In this document: one piece after another, positions 1-10,940 of the stretch | Numbering within the stretch: position 1 is the first letter of the stretch | How the letters are laid out: each line of letters opens with the position of its first letter | Assembly (NCBI GenBank): GCA_014904845.1 | Contig: MU119259.1 | Span: 203,001-267,000, forward strand | DNA length: 64,000 nt | Direction: 5' to 3' | Origin: Acephala macrosclerotiorum | Lineage: Eukaryota > Ascomycota > Leotiomycetes > Helotiales > Mollisiaceae | The notes under the pieces: generated by a model | What the model saw: the letters and a program-made list of their open reading frames with translations, nothing else | The model's database searches: none | Told to the model about the DNA's origin: nothing | Position numbers and translations under genes: made by a program

Positions 1-755
1 GTCGTCGCAGTACACCAGCCGGCAGCCAACCCTTGCCCCCTCCCCCACCACCACCACAACAACAACAAGAAGCTCTCGGCATTTACGGGGGCACTTCAGA
101 GGATCAGCAGTTGATGCAGCAGGCCCGACTTCGTGAGGTAGCTCATGCACAGCAGGTTCAAGACCCTGGCGAGCAATGGCTTCCGAAGATATTAGAGGAT
201 AAATCGTCTGTAACGTTGCGAGTTCGGCCTCTCAGGATATGAACTGACCATTTCCTCAGCAAACAAGACCTTGCCGATGTTCTAGCGAGACCTGAACTCC
301 TAGCTGCACTTGCACATTCAACTTCGACAGCTCATCCCTCTATTGCTGCATCCCAGGAACCTTTACAAGCTGCCTTGAAAGAGAACATAGCTCTCGCATC
401 GCACCTGAATGAGCTCGAAGCGAGACTCGCCGATTTGAGATCTTCCACGCAGGCCCAGCTGCTCTCAACGCATGCACTTGAAAGACAATGGCGGCAGAAA
501 CAATCAGATATGGATCGCGCTTTGGCCACGTTTTCGCCGTCTTCCTTGTATCAGAGGCTGAGCTCGGGTGTGCTGGAACAGGAAATGGTCTGCCGTGCAT
601 TAGAGGAAAGCTTCCTAGAAGGAGATGGTGGGGTGGCTACAGAACGAGAGGCTACCGAGTGGGTGAGGAGGTACCGCGACGCAAAGAAGATATACTACTT
701 GCGCCAAGAGCGCAAGGAAAGATGGGACGAAGGGCGCGTTGGAGGCTGGCGCTGA
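1..755 (+). CDS. VPS37: VPS37-like ESCRT-I subunit (Mod_r domain), 5' end outside window
   Basis: This is the C-terminal part of a protein of the VPS37/Mod_r family, the ESCRT-I subunit that helps sort ubiquitinated membrane proteins into multivesicular endosomes. The reading frame is already open at base 3, and the first in-frame start-like codon (33) is a TTG, so the true start lies upstream. A Pro run followed by a Gln run is followed by a helical segment with the Mod_r pattern: ARPELLAALA, then KENIALASHLNELEARL, then a TQAQLL...W region. The second exon runs from about 260 to a TGA at 753-755. The acceptor CAG at 257-259 is clear. The donor is uncertain; the frame closes best if exon 1 ends at 205 (donor GTCTGT). 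The family assignment rests on the Mod_r pattern only. The N-terminal half cannot be judged. Confidence 0.72.
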
Positions 756-3294
756 AATATTCTTGGAATTTGAACTGCGTTATCCACATTGCACCATAAC
801 CCCGCCAAGTTCTCCACGCCATTGGGGCCCTAAAGTCCAGACTACACAACAAACACGAACGGCTGGTCGGTGTGGGGGGTAGGTTCGGATCCGAATGCAT
901 CTCTCAGGCATGATCGCAGACTGGGTCATTGGCTAAGGAGGGTCATCTTTCTGCTGTAGCATATATGTTGGGGGCGCTGCCCGGTCACCGCCCACAAACC
1001 GATTTCATCCTGGCAACGGCAACGCACGCTTGTGCCTAGTACGTCGTGTTAAATCAACCATAATTCTAGTCGCAACTGTAAGTTTCATTATGGACAGGAC
1101 CTGCCTCAGTTCTTCACACCCTTCTATGGAGTTGTTCAAGAGCATGGATGTATATCTGCACAGAACAGCGGTGCTTGAAGTAGGGTGGATGAACAACGAC
1201 GACAGACACATCCCGCTTCATTTTCACCGTCTTGATTTCATGAAACAAACTCAGCATGCCAGCGTCAACGTGCCCAGCAAGGAAATTGTCAAGTGGCGAG
1301 GTCCTTAGCGCTTGACAGTCAGACCTTTCTCACTCCAATATACATTCTTGGCTCCTACGAGGCCTCGGAGATGTTCTATTGAAACGCATGATCAATTGTT
1401 GCCCATCGTTGCGTGTTTCTGCGGTTTGAATGTGCAATCTCCTATTGGTGAGGGTAGATGTGGATAGTCGTGGGGAGCCGCACCGCCTCGAGTGGAGCTT
1501 TAGATAGGACAGGATAGCGACTGAATTGTCCGGTTTTGACCCTCATCTGGTTGCAAGTGCATTCCTCAACCTCCGTAGTATCGTTTATCCACGAAAAAAA
1601 AAAAAAAAAAAAAAACTCCTTTTCAGGCCAGCAATTACTCCTTTCCTCGCTTACCATTAATAGTGCTAGTATTTCTCAACTCCACGTCCCGTCATAAATA
1701 TAAAGGTGAAGCATTCGATTTCCGTTTTGAGAAGTACCAGCTTTTTCAATATCGCCGCTGATGGTAGATTTCCTTCCTCAATATTCTTGGAACGAGGCCC
1801 TGGCTCGAAGTTCCGAATCCCCCCTTTTCGTTTTCGCTTAATTCTTCACCTCTACCAATCCTAGGAACTTGTGGTTCTTGCATAGTTTCAGATGTTCAAA
1901 CTAATGTTTTCGAGTTGTCTGGCTCGAGGGAAGGCACTCGAGCTACAGGTGAAGACCTAAAACTATGCGGATTTGAGTGGTATGATAGGCGGGCTGGCAT
2001 CGCTTGATGTGGGCTGTTTGGGTACTGGCTGGCATTTTATCCCTCTCCAGTATCTTCAATGGCAGCGATTCAAACTTTAGCACTGCTTCTGATAATCTTG
2101 GGGTTCGGCACACGGTAGCGAGGCTCTTGTATGAAAGTGGCTCCCAAGCGATGTTAGAATAGATACTATTGAGCGTGCTATGAACGCGTGCTGTTAACGA
2201 GTGCTGTTTTCGGGTCTGGGCGGGGTCGAGACAGTTGCTAATCTGAAATTGCGATTGTATTCTTCAGGAGATCGAATAGTCGAGGTCGGTCAATTGAATA
2301 TTGATCGGTTCTTGACGGTCGGGTCTTGTGTCAATGTTCAGAGATAAGGAGATGGTTCTAGAAGGATCGGTGTCATGTCCTCAAAGAGTGACCCGCGACT
2401 CTTATTCTCATGAAGACTGCGGGTGAAGCAATCCTCTGAGGAGCCGGATGTGGCGTTCCACCGCATGTTCAACCTATTATCCGAATGGCATTGCCGGTGT
2501 CCAGAACACTCAGACCACTGACTCCTCGTCACCTCTTTACCCGCAATATCAACAGCAGAACTTGCGGAATCTGCACTGCCATATGATCATCGGATAGAAG
2601 GTATTTCCTCCTCCCGTTCACGGGTACCGAAGCTCTCGTAGTCCGTTTTCGCGCACTCGGCATTGCACTAAAATTCAGCCTCCCCCGCTCTTCCCGCAGT
2701 TCTCGCTTTCATTCCACACCGCTTCCTCCACAAAAGACACATCGATATTCTTGATTTAACATCTCCAGATCCATCTTCCCCAGCAGTCTCGGTGACTGAA
2801 TAATAAACGGCCCAGACAATTCATCCTCTGATTGCCACCAACTCCCTTGACCATCAACAGCTCCACGTGACGCTCTTCCGGGGTCCCAAGAGGAGCAACG
2901 TCCGTTTCTGGGTTGGAGTGCGTTGATAGGCTATTTACATTCTGTTAGGTAAGATATCAGGCGCGCAGTATGCCTTTCCATTGGCGATGTGCGTGGGAGT
3001 GAACTGCATAGAAATTTGCTGACTAGAGCAGAAGCAGAGAGCGCTGCGTTACGCGCTGCTGCATCGCTAAGGCAAAGTCGGCGTGCTGACTTTCAAGGGC
3101 GAGAAAGGGGCACGAACCGAGGGATCATAAAGTCAAAGATTCTGCCGTTGTAAAGCAAGCCTCTGAAAGTCTGAGTTTGTTTGTTTGTTGTGTCGGTTTC
3201 AGTTTGGATCCGTTCGAGTTGATTGGATTTGAAGTTTCTTAGGAGAGTTCTGCTGCCCTACCAGCGTTTGAATCTCAGAATATTTCGATTTATC
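756..3294. other. Intergenic region, no supported gene
   Basis: About 2.5 kb between the VPS37-like gene and the GMC oxidoreductase. The open frames here are short, lack coding character and do not resemble known proteins. Visible details are an A22 homopolymer at 1594-1615, a small dyad at 1923-1944 with GCTCGAG/CTCGAGC arms, and a GTTT-rich stretch near 3173-3190, just upstream of the GMC start. It presumably holds the 3' end of the first gene and a long promoter for the second. Confidence 0.6.
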
Positions 3295-5409
3295 ATGTCT
3301 TCCGAGTACGACTTTATCGTGGTTGGAGGTAAGGATCGTTGCCGATGCACATCTCCATTCCACTGACGCGTAGATTAGCTGGTGCTTCGGGGTGCGCGCT
3401 CGCCGCTCGACTCGCCCAATCCGCAAAGAAACCTTCAGTCCTTCTCCTAGAGGCAGGCGGAAAGAATGACGATGCTTCATATCGCGTTCCGGCAGACCGC
3501 TTCACGCTCGCATTCAAAGAAGAGTCTCTCAACTGGGGATATAAGACTGAACCTCAGAATCACCTCAAGGGCCAGCAAATCGACTATTCTCGAGGGAAAG
3601 GTCTGGGTGGCAGTACCGCCATCAACTTCTCCTGCTGGGTGATTGGTGCTGATGAGGATTTCAATGAATGGGCAAGGAAAGTTGGGGATGAAGCTTGGAA
3701 TTGGAAGAATGTCAAGCAGAGGTTTAAGAAGATCGAGAGTTACCATGTTGAGGTTCCAGAAGAGCATCGGAAATATGTGAATCCCAAAGCAGAAGGTAGT
3801 TTTGAAGATGGTTGTGTGCTTGGAAGCTGGATCTAACATCGCTCTAGACCACGGAACAGACGGACCGTTGCACCTCAGTTACGCCGATCCATGGGAGAAG
3901 GGGTTGATAGACGTCTTCGTGGCAGCTCAAGAGGTCGGCATGGGTGTCAATCCCGATGTCAATTCCGGTAACCCCATAGGCATGGGAATGGGAGCTGGCT
4001 GTGTCTATGATGGGGAAAGAACGACAGCAGCCGATTACCTAAAGAATGCACCATCAAATCTCACCATCATGGTCAACTCCCCAGCAGCAAAAATTCTCTT
4101 TTCGGGCGACCACGCTACTGGCATCAGAACTGTCGACAGCAGGAACTTCCACGCGCGACAGGATGTCGTACTTTCTCTAGGGGTGAGCATCCTCACGGCC
4201 GCTACCTTGACTGCAAGCTGACAAAACCGTAGGCTCTTAATTCACCACAACTTCTGATGCTGTCTGGAATCGGGCCTCGGATGGAATTAGAGAAACATGG
4301 CATAGAAGTCAAATTAGACATGCCTGGGATAGGGAAGAATATGCAAGATCACTGTTTCTCTACCGCAACACTTCTTCGGGAACCAGGCACCGACGACCGC
4401 TCGACATTCGAGGCAAACGCAGAAACATCTAGAGCGCAATATCAAAAGGACAAGTCGGGCCCTATGCGTACCATGTATTGTGGCACACCAAGTAACTATC
4501 ATGTCTCATCGATTTTTCTCCTTACTTCACCGCAGCTCCTGAGCGCGTTTCGTGCCTCTTGTTCCTTGTTCCAACTAAAAACATACTGATTCATTGTAGT
4601 GGGATGGTTCAAGAACGATCGGGTTCTAGCATCGGATGAGTTCAAGGCTCTCGATCAGTATACCCAAGAACACATCAAGAAGCCAACAGTTCCAATCTTC
4701 GAGATGGTTACGGTAGGTGACTCCCCATGTTGCATAGCGCTTGCTAACTGCTCATTCAAGCACACTCCTCCCTTATTTGTTGGAGACTATACCTTGCAAC
4801 CAACAGATAGCTACCTAACATGCCTATCATTCGTTATGAATCCTCAGTCAACGGGAGAAGTGACACTAAACTCCGCGAATCCATCTGACGCACCCAGGGT
4901 GGATCCAAGGCTGCTCTCTCATCCATTCGATAGGCGTGTTATGATCGAGGCTATGCGGCAGATGATGGACTACCTAGAGGCTCCTGCCTTGAAGAAGTCA
5001 ACCATCAAGATGATCGGCTGTCCGAAGAGTCGATCGGATGAGGATATATGGGTGTGTGAAAACAGAATGGCCTCAAAAGAGGTTTGCTGATGACCAATAG
5101 GACCACTGTGCTGGAGATCTCTTCTCCTCTTGGCATATGTGCAGCACTGTGAGAATGGGGAAGAAGGAGGATAAGGACGCATGCGTTGATACCGACTTCC
5201 GAGTCCGAGGTGTCAAGGGTCTGCGGGTTGTTGATCTAAGTGTCATTCCACTGTTGCCGAAGTGAGTTCTCCAATCGGGCCAAGATCCACTGCTGATTGT
5301 TAGCAACCACACACAATCAACTGCTTATCTCGTAGGAGAGACGGCAGCGGAGAAAATTATTGCTGAATATGGTCTTGGCGATGGCAGAAGTCCCCAAACG
5401 ATGCTGTGA
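3295..5409 (+). CDS. GMC-family FAD oxidoreductase (choline dehydrogenase/glucose oxidase superfamily)
   Basis: Predicted 571-residue flavoenzyme of the GMC superfamily, which oxidises alcohols, sugars or aldehydes using FAD. The exons I place are 3295-3328, 3379-3795, 3848-4182, 4233-4491, 4600-4712, 4761-5051, 5101-5261 and 5304-5409. All seven introns keep phase. The N-terminus holds the FAD dinucleotide-binding motif GAGASG right after the start, then LLLEAGG and the GMC signature region [14 protein letters not shown]. The second GMC signature is seen as [12 protein letters not shown]. The C-terminus shows [11 protein letters not shown] (the conserved active-site His) and [13 protein letters not shown] (the second catalytic His). 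There is no signal peptide, since the FAD motif begins at residue 11, so the enzyme is probably intracellular. The substrate cannot be read from sequence. Intron 4 (4492-4599) is the least certain. An upstream ATG is not needed. Confidence 0.93.
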
Positions 5410-6093
5410 TTTGGAATAGCGAAGTCCTTGGTCGTTTGAAGCTCTATACCTCGCCTGTACAGTGAGAAGTACAGCCATTCAAATGATCCAACATTTCTAG
5501 AACAAGCAAAACGCTCTGAGCACACTTGAATAAGTTTCTAAGGAGATAAAGAACGATGAAACTTCATAGATGTCTTCACAAGAGGTAAGTGTAAGTTACG
5601 GCGAAACATAGGCTTGACTCCACCCCTCGATCCGAGACCACTTCAATCTCTACATTTGCGTGTGCAGTTACCCTCAAATGACAATTGAGTTTTCAACAAA
5701 ATCGACCACCTCTCGTGATTGGTACGGTACTAGGCAGAAATCGAAGCTAATATAATATAATATGTCTAAGTACGACGGTTTGGGCTATTGAATTCGGCAG
5801 GTTTGGCCGCTGTTCAACGCAGCCTTAACCGCTCGCTAAACTATACCCGCAACATACGTGCCTCGGTTCGCTTAGCGCAACTACCCCCCAAAAACCGCGT
5901 CCCCTCCCAAAAATTGCTGGTTGTCATCTTTATTATCTTGACCATCCAAACCCCTCAATCCAGGAGCTAGAAACGGCTCCCCATTAGTCATGGCAGACCT
6001 TGTCCGTCTCTGACTTAATGCCGCTCCCCGCTACATAAGTTCTCGCAGTTTCTACCTACCCTCGACCTCCAACGACCATCGCATCTCCTGTGA
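5410..6093. other. Intergenic region downstream of the GMC gene
   Basis: No gene seen. The stretch includes the likely 3' untranslated region of the GMC gene and a short AT-rich run (TAATATAATATAATATG) near 5750-5764. Confidence 0.5.
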
Positions 6094-6159
6094 ACACTCT
6101 TTTCTACACTGTTCCTTCGCTTTCTCCCTCTCAGAGGCTTCGAATTCTCGACGAGTCCC

Positions 6160-6747
6160 GTGGCCTTGGCTGTGATCCCCTCGTCTACAGAGACTCTCGA
6201 AGTTCGCTGTCTCCTAGACGCCCTCCACATCTCTACCACTCTGCAACTCGGTTCTTTTACTCATCCTACCTTCCTTCACTCACCTTCTAACTCTCAACAG
6301 TTCCGGCGTCTTCTTCCTGCCCTCGACATTGACTACGATCCCCTCCTCTACGAAGCACGCTCGAAGTTTATTCTCTCCTATGCCCCCTCTACCACCCCTC
6401 TACGACTCGATTCTCCACACGACCGTTGGCTCATGAACTCGATCGACTATCGTATCGTCAGGCTACGTCGACGCCATGCTAAGTATCTCCGCTCTCTCAA
6501 GGCCCGCTACACTATACGCGAAGTAGCCAAAGGGTCGCAGAGGTTCCAGGAATACACAAGAGTACGAGCAAGGCTCAATTGCCCACTCCGTCAAGTACTG
6601 GACTCAATCGATCCCGCACGCCTCCTCGAAATTTCCTTCCTCCCTCCTCTACCTTACTCTTCTAGGGAATGCCTCAACGCATTTGCACTGTCGCTGTCAG
6701 CTGCCTCCCAGCTCAGGGTGTGGGAGCCGTTTTGCCCCCCTCCTTGA
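6160..6747 (+). CDS. Doubtful hypothetical ORF with an internal duplication
   Basis: An open frame continues from about 6094 to a stop at 6745-6747, but it has no ATG near its beginning; 6160 is a GTG. The middle part (residues with DYDPLLYEARSKF and a basic RLRRRHAKYLRSLKARY stretch) has plausible coding composition. A roughly 75-bp segment at about 6171-6250 resembles 6338-6415, so a DPL(V/L)Y motif occurs twice, in different reading frames. A splice-like CTAAC...CAACAG ends at 6300, but no donor keeps the frame. I do not recognise the protein. It may be a degenerate gene or a gene whose first exon I could not find. Confidence 0.25.
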   Translation: MALAVIPSSTETLEVRCLLDALHISTTLQLGSFTHPTFLHSPSNSQQFRRLLPALDIDYDPLLYEARSKFILSYAPSTTPLRLDSPHDRWLMNSIDYRIVRLRRRHAKYLRSLKARYTIREVAKGSQRFQEYTRVRARLNCPLRQVLDSIDPARLLEISFLPPLPYSSRECLNAFALSLSAASQLRVWEPFCPPP

Positions 6748-6839
6748 AAAGGGCGGACATGTTCTTCTAGCTCATGTTCCGCGATAGCGGAAGTTTTATA
6801 GAAGGAGGCCGATTTTGAACCCCGAAGCATAGTATGCAT

Positions 6840-7467
6840 GGTAAGCTCGCGTGATTCTAAACACCCTGAAACGGCGCGTTAATTTTTTTCCCTTTCGCTG
6901 TTTCTCTTTCGTCCCTGGATACAAGCAGCAGCAGCTCATTCTGGAGCAGAGCATGAGCATACATGCGCTGAGAGCGAGCATGCCTGAGCAGATTCTGACA
7001 ACAGCCTGAGACATCCCGAGCAGAGTGATGGGCACTGTAATGATTGCGGGTGGGAATGGACTCAGGGAGTTTAAATCTCCCTTAGCCAGCACCATGCTCT
7101 TGTTGATTTCCCTCGCATAATATAGGAGGATAACAATATCCATTCAATAGGTTTCTTTACCTCAGCTAATTGAATTCGGCGGTAATGACTGAGGGGAAAT
7201 ATGAAGGAGACGAAATCAAGACCAAAGACAGGACACAGCCACAAAAAGGAAAGGATAAATGAGATGTTCCACCGCACTGTCCACCATTCTGCCCGATCTA
7301 TACCAGAGTAAATCGCAACGAAGAAAACGAAAGGATAAATAAGAGATCCCCCCCCTCTGCCATCACTATCACGGACAATGCTATCTAGCTCTGGTCGCAA
7401 CATCCTAAAGCACTAAATAAGGCTGCACCGAAAGATTCCTCTGATGTCATGCCAAAGTCGAGCAGTA
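6840..7467. other. Intergenic region, no supported gene
   Basis: About 630 bp with only short overlapping frames on both strands. A repetitive GAGCA-rich stretch lies near 6940-7000. I see no RNA gene or mobile element here. Confidence 0.5.
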
Positions 7468-8471
7468 CTAATTAATCCATGGAAAGCTGTCGACTTCCTC
7501 GGAGACATCCACATCCCTCTTCTCTACTGAGCTATCACCATTCAACTCATCTCCATCTCGGGTTACTATCCATGGAAAGCCGTCGACATCTTCAGAGCGA
7601 ATCATTTCTCTCTCCTTTTCTGAGCTGCCACCCTCGGATTCCTCGACGTCACGGGTCGATATCCATGGGAAACTGTCCACTGGCTCTGCATCGGAAGTTG
7701 CAGCTTGTCTTTTGTCTTTTAAAGAGGGATCCTCGTGGTCCTCGGAGTCGCGTTGACTGATCCCAGGAAAGCTGTCTATTGGTGGGTCTGTACTGGCATC
7801 AATGGACTTCTTGCTCAGTTCCTCTGCGGCTAGCGCCAGTGTGTAGTTGTTCTTTTCCAGCTCGCCGGAGTTGATCATGTCCATCAGAGAAGGCAATGCG
7901 CGCGTGGGAGCTGGTTCTCCTCTCCTCACAGCTCTGGCAATTGGATGGTCCTCCCCTAAGAGTGTTATCATTAGCCTGTCTGTACTTGGGTTTCTTTTAC
8001 TTCCTGACACCTACAGTTTTCATGGTATGTACCACCTGCTAGCTGCAGAATTTCTGCGGCAGACTTTGTCGGATGTCTTGCTTTCACGTCAGCATATCTC
8101 TCATGGCTTTCGAGATTTCCCGTCAAAATCCAAACCCCAGTCTCATTATCTCTTTTATCGAAGCCGATAATCGTAGCGTGTCTTGTGGCGAGGCATTTTG
8201 TCTCAACGGGGTCATCTCTAGGAAGGCCGCGAGCTCCAACTGGGCTCACAAGCTTCAAGCCGTTCAAGAAACTTGACACACTTCCATACTTGCTGCTAGC
8301 TAGGAGGACCTTGGCTTTCGTGTTTTTCTTTGCGCCCTTCCGCCTAGAAAATGGTGTTAGTTCACATCAAGATAAGCAATGGGTGCTTTACCAGTTTGCT
8401 CCGTCATTGCTTTCAGCCAGGACATCATTCTCAATGTCCATGCATAGCACCCCTGGCGTGTTTCCCATCAT
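7468..8471 (-). CDS. Orphan protein with four C-terminal D-S-F-P-W-I motifs
   Basis: Three-exon model, 299 residues: 8392-8471, 8036-8343 and 7468-7979 (minus strand). Phases close exactly. Intron 1 (48 nt) has GTAAAG, a CTAAC branch site and TAG; intron 2 is 56 nt. I do not recognise the family. The N-terminal 190 residues are mixed in character and show no signal peptide. The last 110 residues are strongly acidic and contain four copies of D-[SG]-F-P-[WG]-I at about residues 198, 231, 262 and 293. They are spaced 33, 31 and 31 residues apart, and the first three are followed by a conserved R-D. Spacers hold basic pairs (KDKRQ, VEKRD). The first copy has G in place of W. An in-frame stretch upstream of the chosen ATG (to about 8545) stays open, so an additional 5' exon is possible. 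Function unknown. Confidence 0.6.
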
Positions 8472-9431
8472 GACTTGACTTTTTCTGATCCCACCACAAT
8501 AGTTATGCACTGCACCAATGTCTTCACCATGGAGATGGACAAACTCATACTATCTTTCTTGCTAGAGGTACTGGGCTAGTCTACAGACGCAAGATGACTG
8601 CCTATGCACAGTTAATGCTTTTCTTGAAACTTTATGTTTCGGGCATTTGTTGACAATTTTACAGACCGGATGTCCCGCAAACATGAGAATTGAAGAATTC
8701 CAGGAGCATGATAGTGGAAGTGCTTGCATGAGTGTTGACACACAAATGCTTGGGATCCCGGGTTCTGATGTTAACCAGGGCAGAATCATGTCGGTCCGAT
8801 TCGACAAGTTCTGAGTCGCTCACTGATTTTCTGCGGGGTTTCTGATCCTTTTGCTTTTGTTGGGTTTTGCAACGTTGATGCCTAAATGCATTCGTTTGGT
8901 ATGTGATTTGAATGGGAAGGACAACCTGTCATCTGATTTTGCCTTTATTGGTCACACCTTCATGTTGCTCAGACTTTGCTTTTCGTGAGTTTTTTTGGCT
9001 TCGTCAAGCTGTTTTTAGCACTGAAAAGAGAAAAAGAATTTGTTCTTCGGACGTATCGACTAGACTAATTTCCACTCATGATGTGTTTTAAGAGCAAATA
9101 TCTTTACTGTTGGGCAGGACATGAAGTATCAAATAGTTTTCAGACCCACATGTGGCCTTTCAAGTGGCAAAATGGTTTAAACACTGAAAATTGAATCTGA
9201 GTATTTTTTAGAAACACGGGTCCGCAATCACGTGATTTTCAGATGCTACAATCGCAAACGCGTTTACAAGTCAGCGAATCAGATTGCACAGAAAACCCAA
9301 CCAACAAGGCGCAGCAGTCGGTTTGCCACATTTCGCGGCTATATAGGTACTGTCTTTTCCCATTCCACATCTCGAAAATTACTCATTCCCACCACACTCC
9401 CAATTTTGTTCTCAACAATCACCACGTTAAA
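8472..9431. other. Intergenic region between two divergent orphan genes
   Basis: About 960 bp, increasingly T-rich towards 8900-9050. A minus-strand frame at 8562-8807 has no convincing start and no recognisable protein. It could hold a 5' exon of the gene at 7468-8471 but I could not find consistent splice sites. Confidence 0.4.
9339..9347 (+). promoter_or_regulatory. TATA-like element upstream of the 9432 gene
   Basis: CTATATAGG about 85 bp before the ATG at 9432, the only good TATA-like match in that upstream region. Position and sequence fit a fungal core promoter. There is no direct evidence. Confidence 0.3.
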
Positions 9432-9995
9432 ATGGCACAATACCCAGTCGCTCATGATCCTGCCGACAATGCCTCCTTGCGTCAGAAGTATAGGGAGGGA
9501 CAGGGGGTGCCAATGAGAATGGCTTACGTCAAGGAGAGTATGATACCTACAGGTGGACTTTGGCTCATGCAGAATACTGAAGCGAACTCGGCACGATACA
9601 TGTCGCTTTTTGACTCTGAGAACGCTCCAACGACTAACATCGAGGCACTTGAACAAGCGGGAGCAACCTTCTATCCACATTGTATGTATTGCCATGATGT
9701 TCGTAGTGGCAGTGCGAACTCACAAATTTAAGGGCATGAATGCGAAATCATCAGGCATGGTGATAGTCCGACTATGACGACTGATATTGCATTTGGGAAG
9801 CGCGAAAAGACTGAGGAAAATATACGCTTGGCAGAGAAGGAGTTGGACGACAATACGCTTGACCTTGAGACAAGGCAGATTGTAGAAGAACGAAAGACTC
9901 TCCAGTGGCTAAAGGAAGAGTTGCAACAGGATAATGGACTTGAAAGTCAACATGGAGCACTTGAAGCTGAGCAAGTCGAGGGTCGAGAGACTTAG
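9432..9995 (+). CDS. Small orphan protein with C-terminal coiled coil
   Basis: Two-exon model, 170 residues: 9432-9681 and 9733-9995, joined across a 51-nt GTATGT...AAG intron with matching phase (codon TGG split 1/2). The N-terminal half has no recognised motif. The C-terminal half (about residues 100-150) is rich in E, K, L and R with heptad-like spacing (IRLAEKELDD, IVEERKTLQWLKEELQQ), so a coiled coil is likely. No signal peptide or membrane segment is seen. I do not recognise the family. The start is preceded by AACAATCACCACGTTAAA, a good fungal context. The intron could be retained, giving a shorter product ending at 9729-9731. Confidence 0.6.
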
Positions 9996-10149
9996 AATAG
10001 TCTTAAGAAGACGGGACGACTTGAGCAATAGGTCAAGCATAACAGTTTAGGTCGAGGAAATTGAGAAATGATATTGACGCGATATAATCGACGATGTGTG
10101 GCTGGCACAGATGTTAATTTCATGTGTATGAGAGTTTGAAGATGACTTG

Positions 10150-10940
10150 CTTACGTGGCTTATCTCAGAAAGAGTTTCGACTTTACGCTTTAAAGTATAA
10201 TACGATGATTGCCTCTAACCTTCTTGCTTTGATGCTTTCGTAGGTCGCTCTAGTATCTTAACCCCTATGAACTTCCCAGAGTCCACAACGATGGCTTTGT
10301 GTACGGTTCCGAAATGTCCAGATCTGAGCTTCCCTCCTACTACTTTCATATATCTCATCTTCAGCTGTCGACGTCCCGACATGTAGGGTCTGGCCTCCCG
10401 TCGAGATGGCAGGTCGGTTGGGGCCTTATCTACAGTTCGAGCGAGGCGTGGGTTTTCAACTCGACCGCAGGTAGGGCGTCGTAGTTCTTGATAACTTCCA
10501 CCGTTTGTGTAGGATCGTGATGCCATTCCAATTCGAACTGAAAGAGGTTTCGCCCATTACTACGTATACTAATTATAGTGTTGAGCTGCTTCTAGACAAG
10601 GACCTTCCGAACACGTTCATGCTCGAACAGCGTGGCATTTCCACCAGAAGCTTGAGTCGTGCAACCGTACGACCTGTCGTAGAACACAACAATGCCGGTA
10701 TTTAAATCTATTTCGAAAGAGTATTACACCTTTACGATACTGGATCCTTCTAGGTAGATGTCAGCATTAATACCTCGCCCTAGTGTTGCAAGAGTAGTAG
10801 ATGACTTGCCATGGATGTGAAAACCGACATCAAGAGCTTCTATACTATCAGATAATGTTGAGACGTGGCGGATGTTGTCTAGATAGGCGACGGCATATGT
10901 GGCTCGCTGGTTTCTGTAGACAGACGCAGAGCCGTCTAAG
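10150..10940 (-). pseudogene. FHA-domain protein kinase relic
   Basis: On the minus strand the translation resembles an FHA domain joined to a serine/threonine kinase N-lobe, as in Rad53/Cds1-like fungal kinases. Order on the minus strand: ATLGRG...ADIYLEGSSIV and NTGIVVFYDRS (FHA part), FQFELEW, then GKLRSGHFGTVHKAI with GVKILERP (glycine loop and the VAIK-type lysine), and VETLSEISH (helix C). It is broken. Stop codons interrupt SIVKV*YSF, VRKVLV*KQL and QEG*RQS, and there is a frameshift between the FHA and kinase parts near 10470. All three stops can arise from one C-to-T or G-to-A change in CpA/TpG context (CAA to TAA, CAG to TAG, TGG to TAG), which fits RIP of a duplicated copy. The kinase C-lobe is missing. 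The reading does not continue past about 10150. Confidence 0.8.

Noticed and set aside
1005..1308. Overlapping frames on both strands
   Set aside because: Both are short, without coding character or sensible start context; they are shadows of each other.
10505..10705. 66-codon plus-strand frame
   Set aside because: It is the antisense of the FHA part of the kinase pseudogene.
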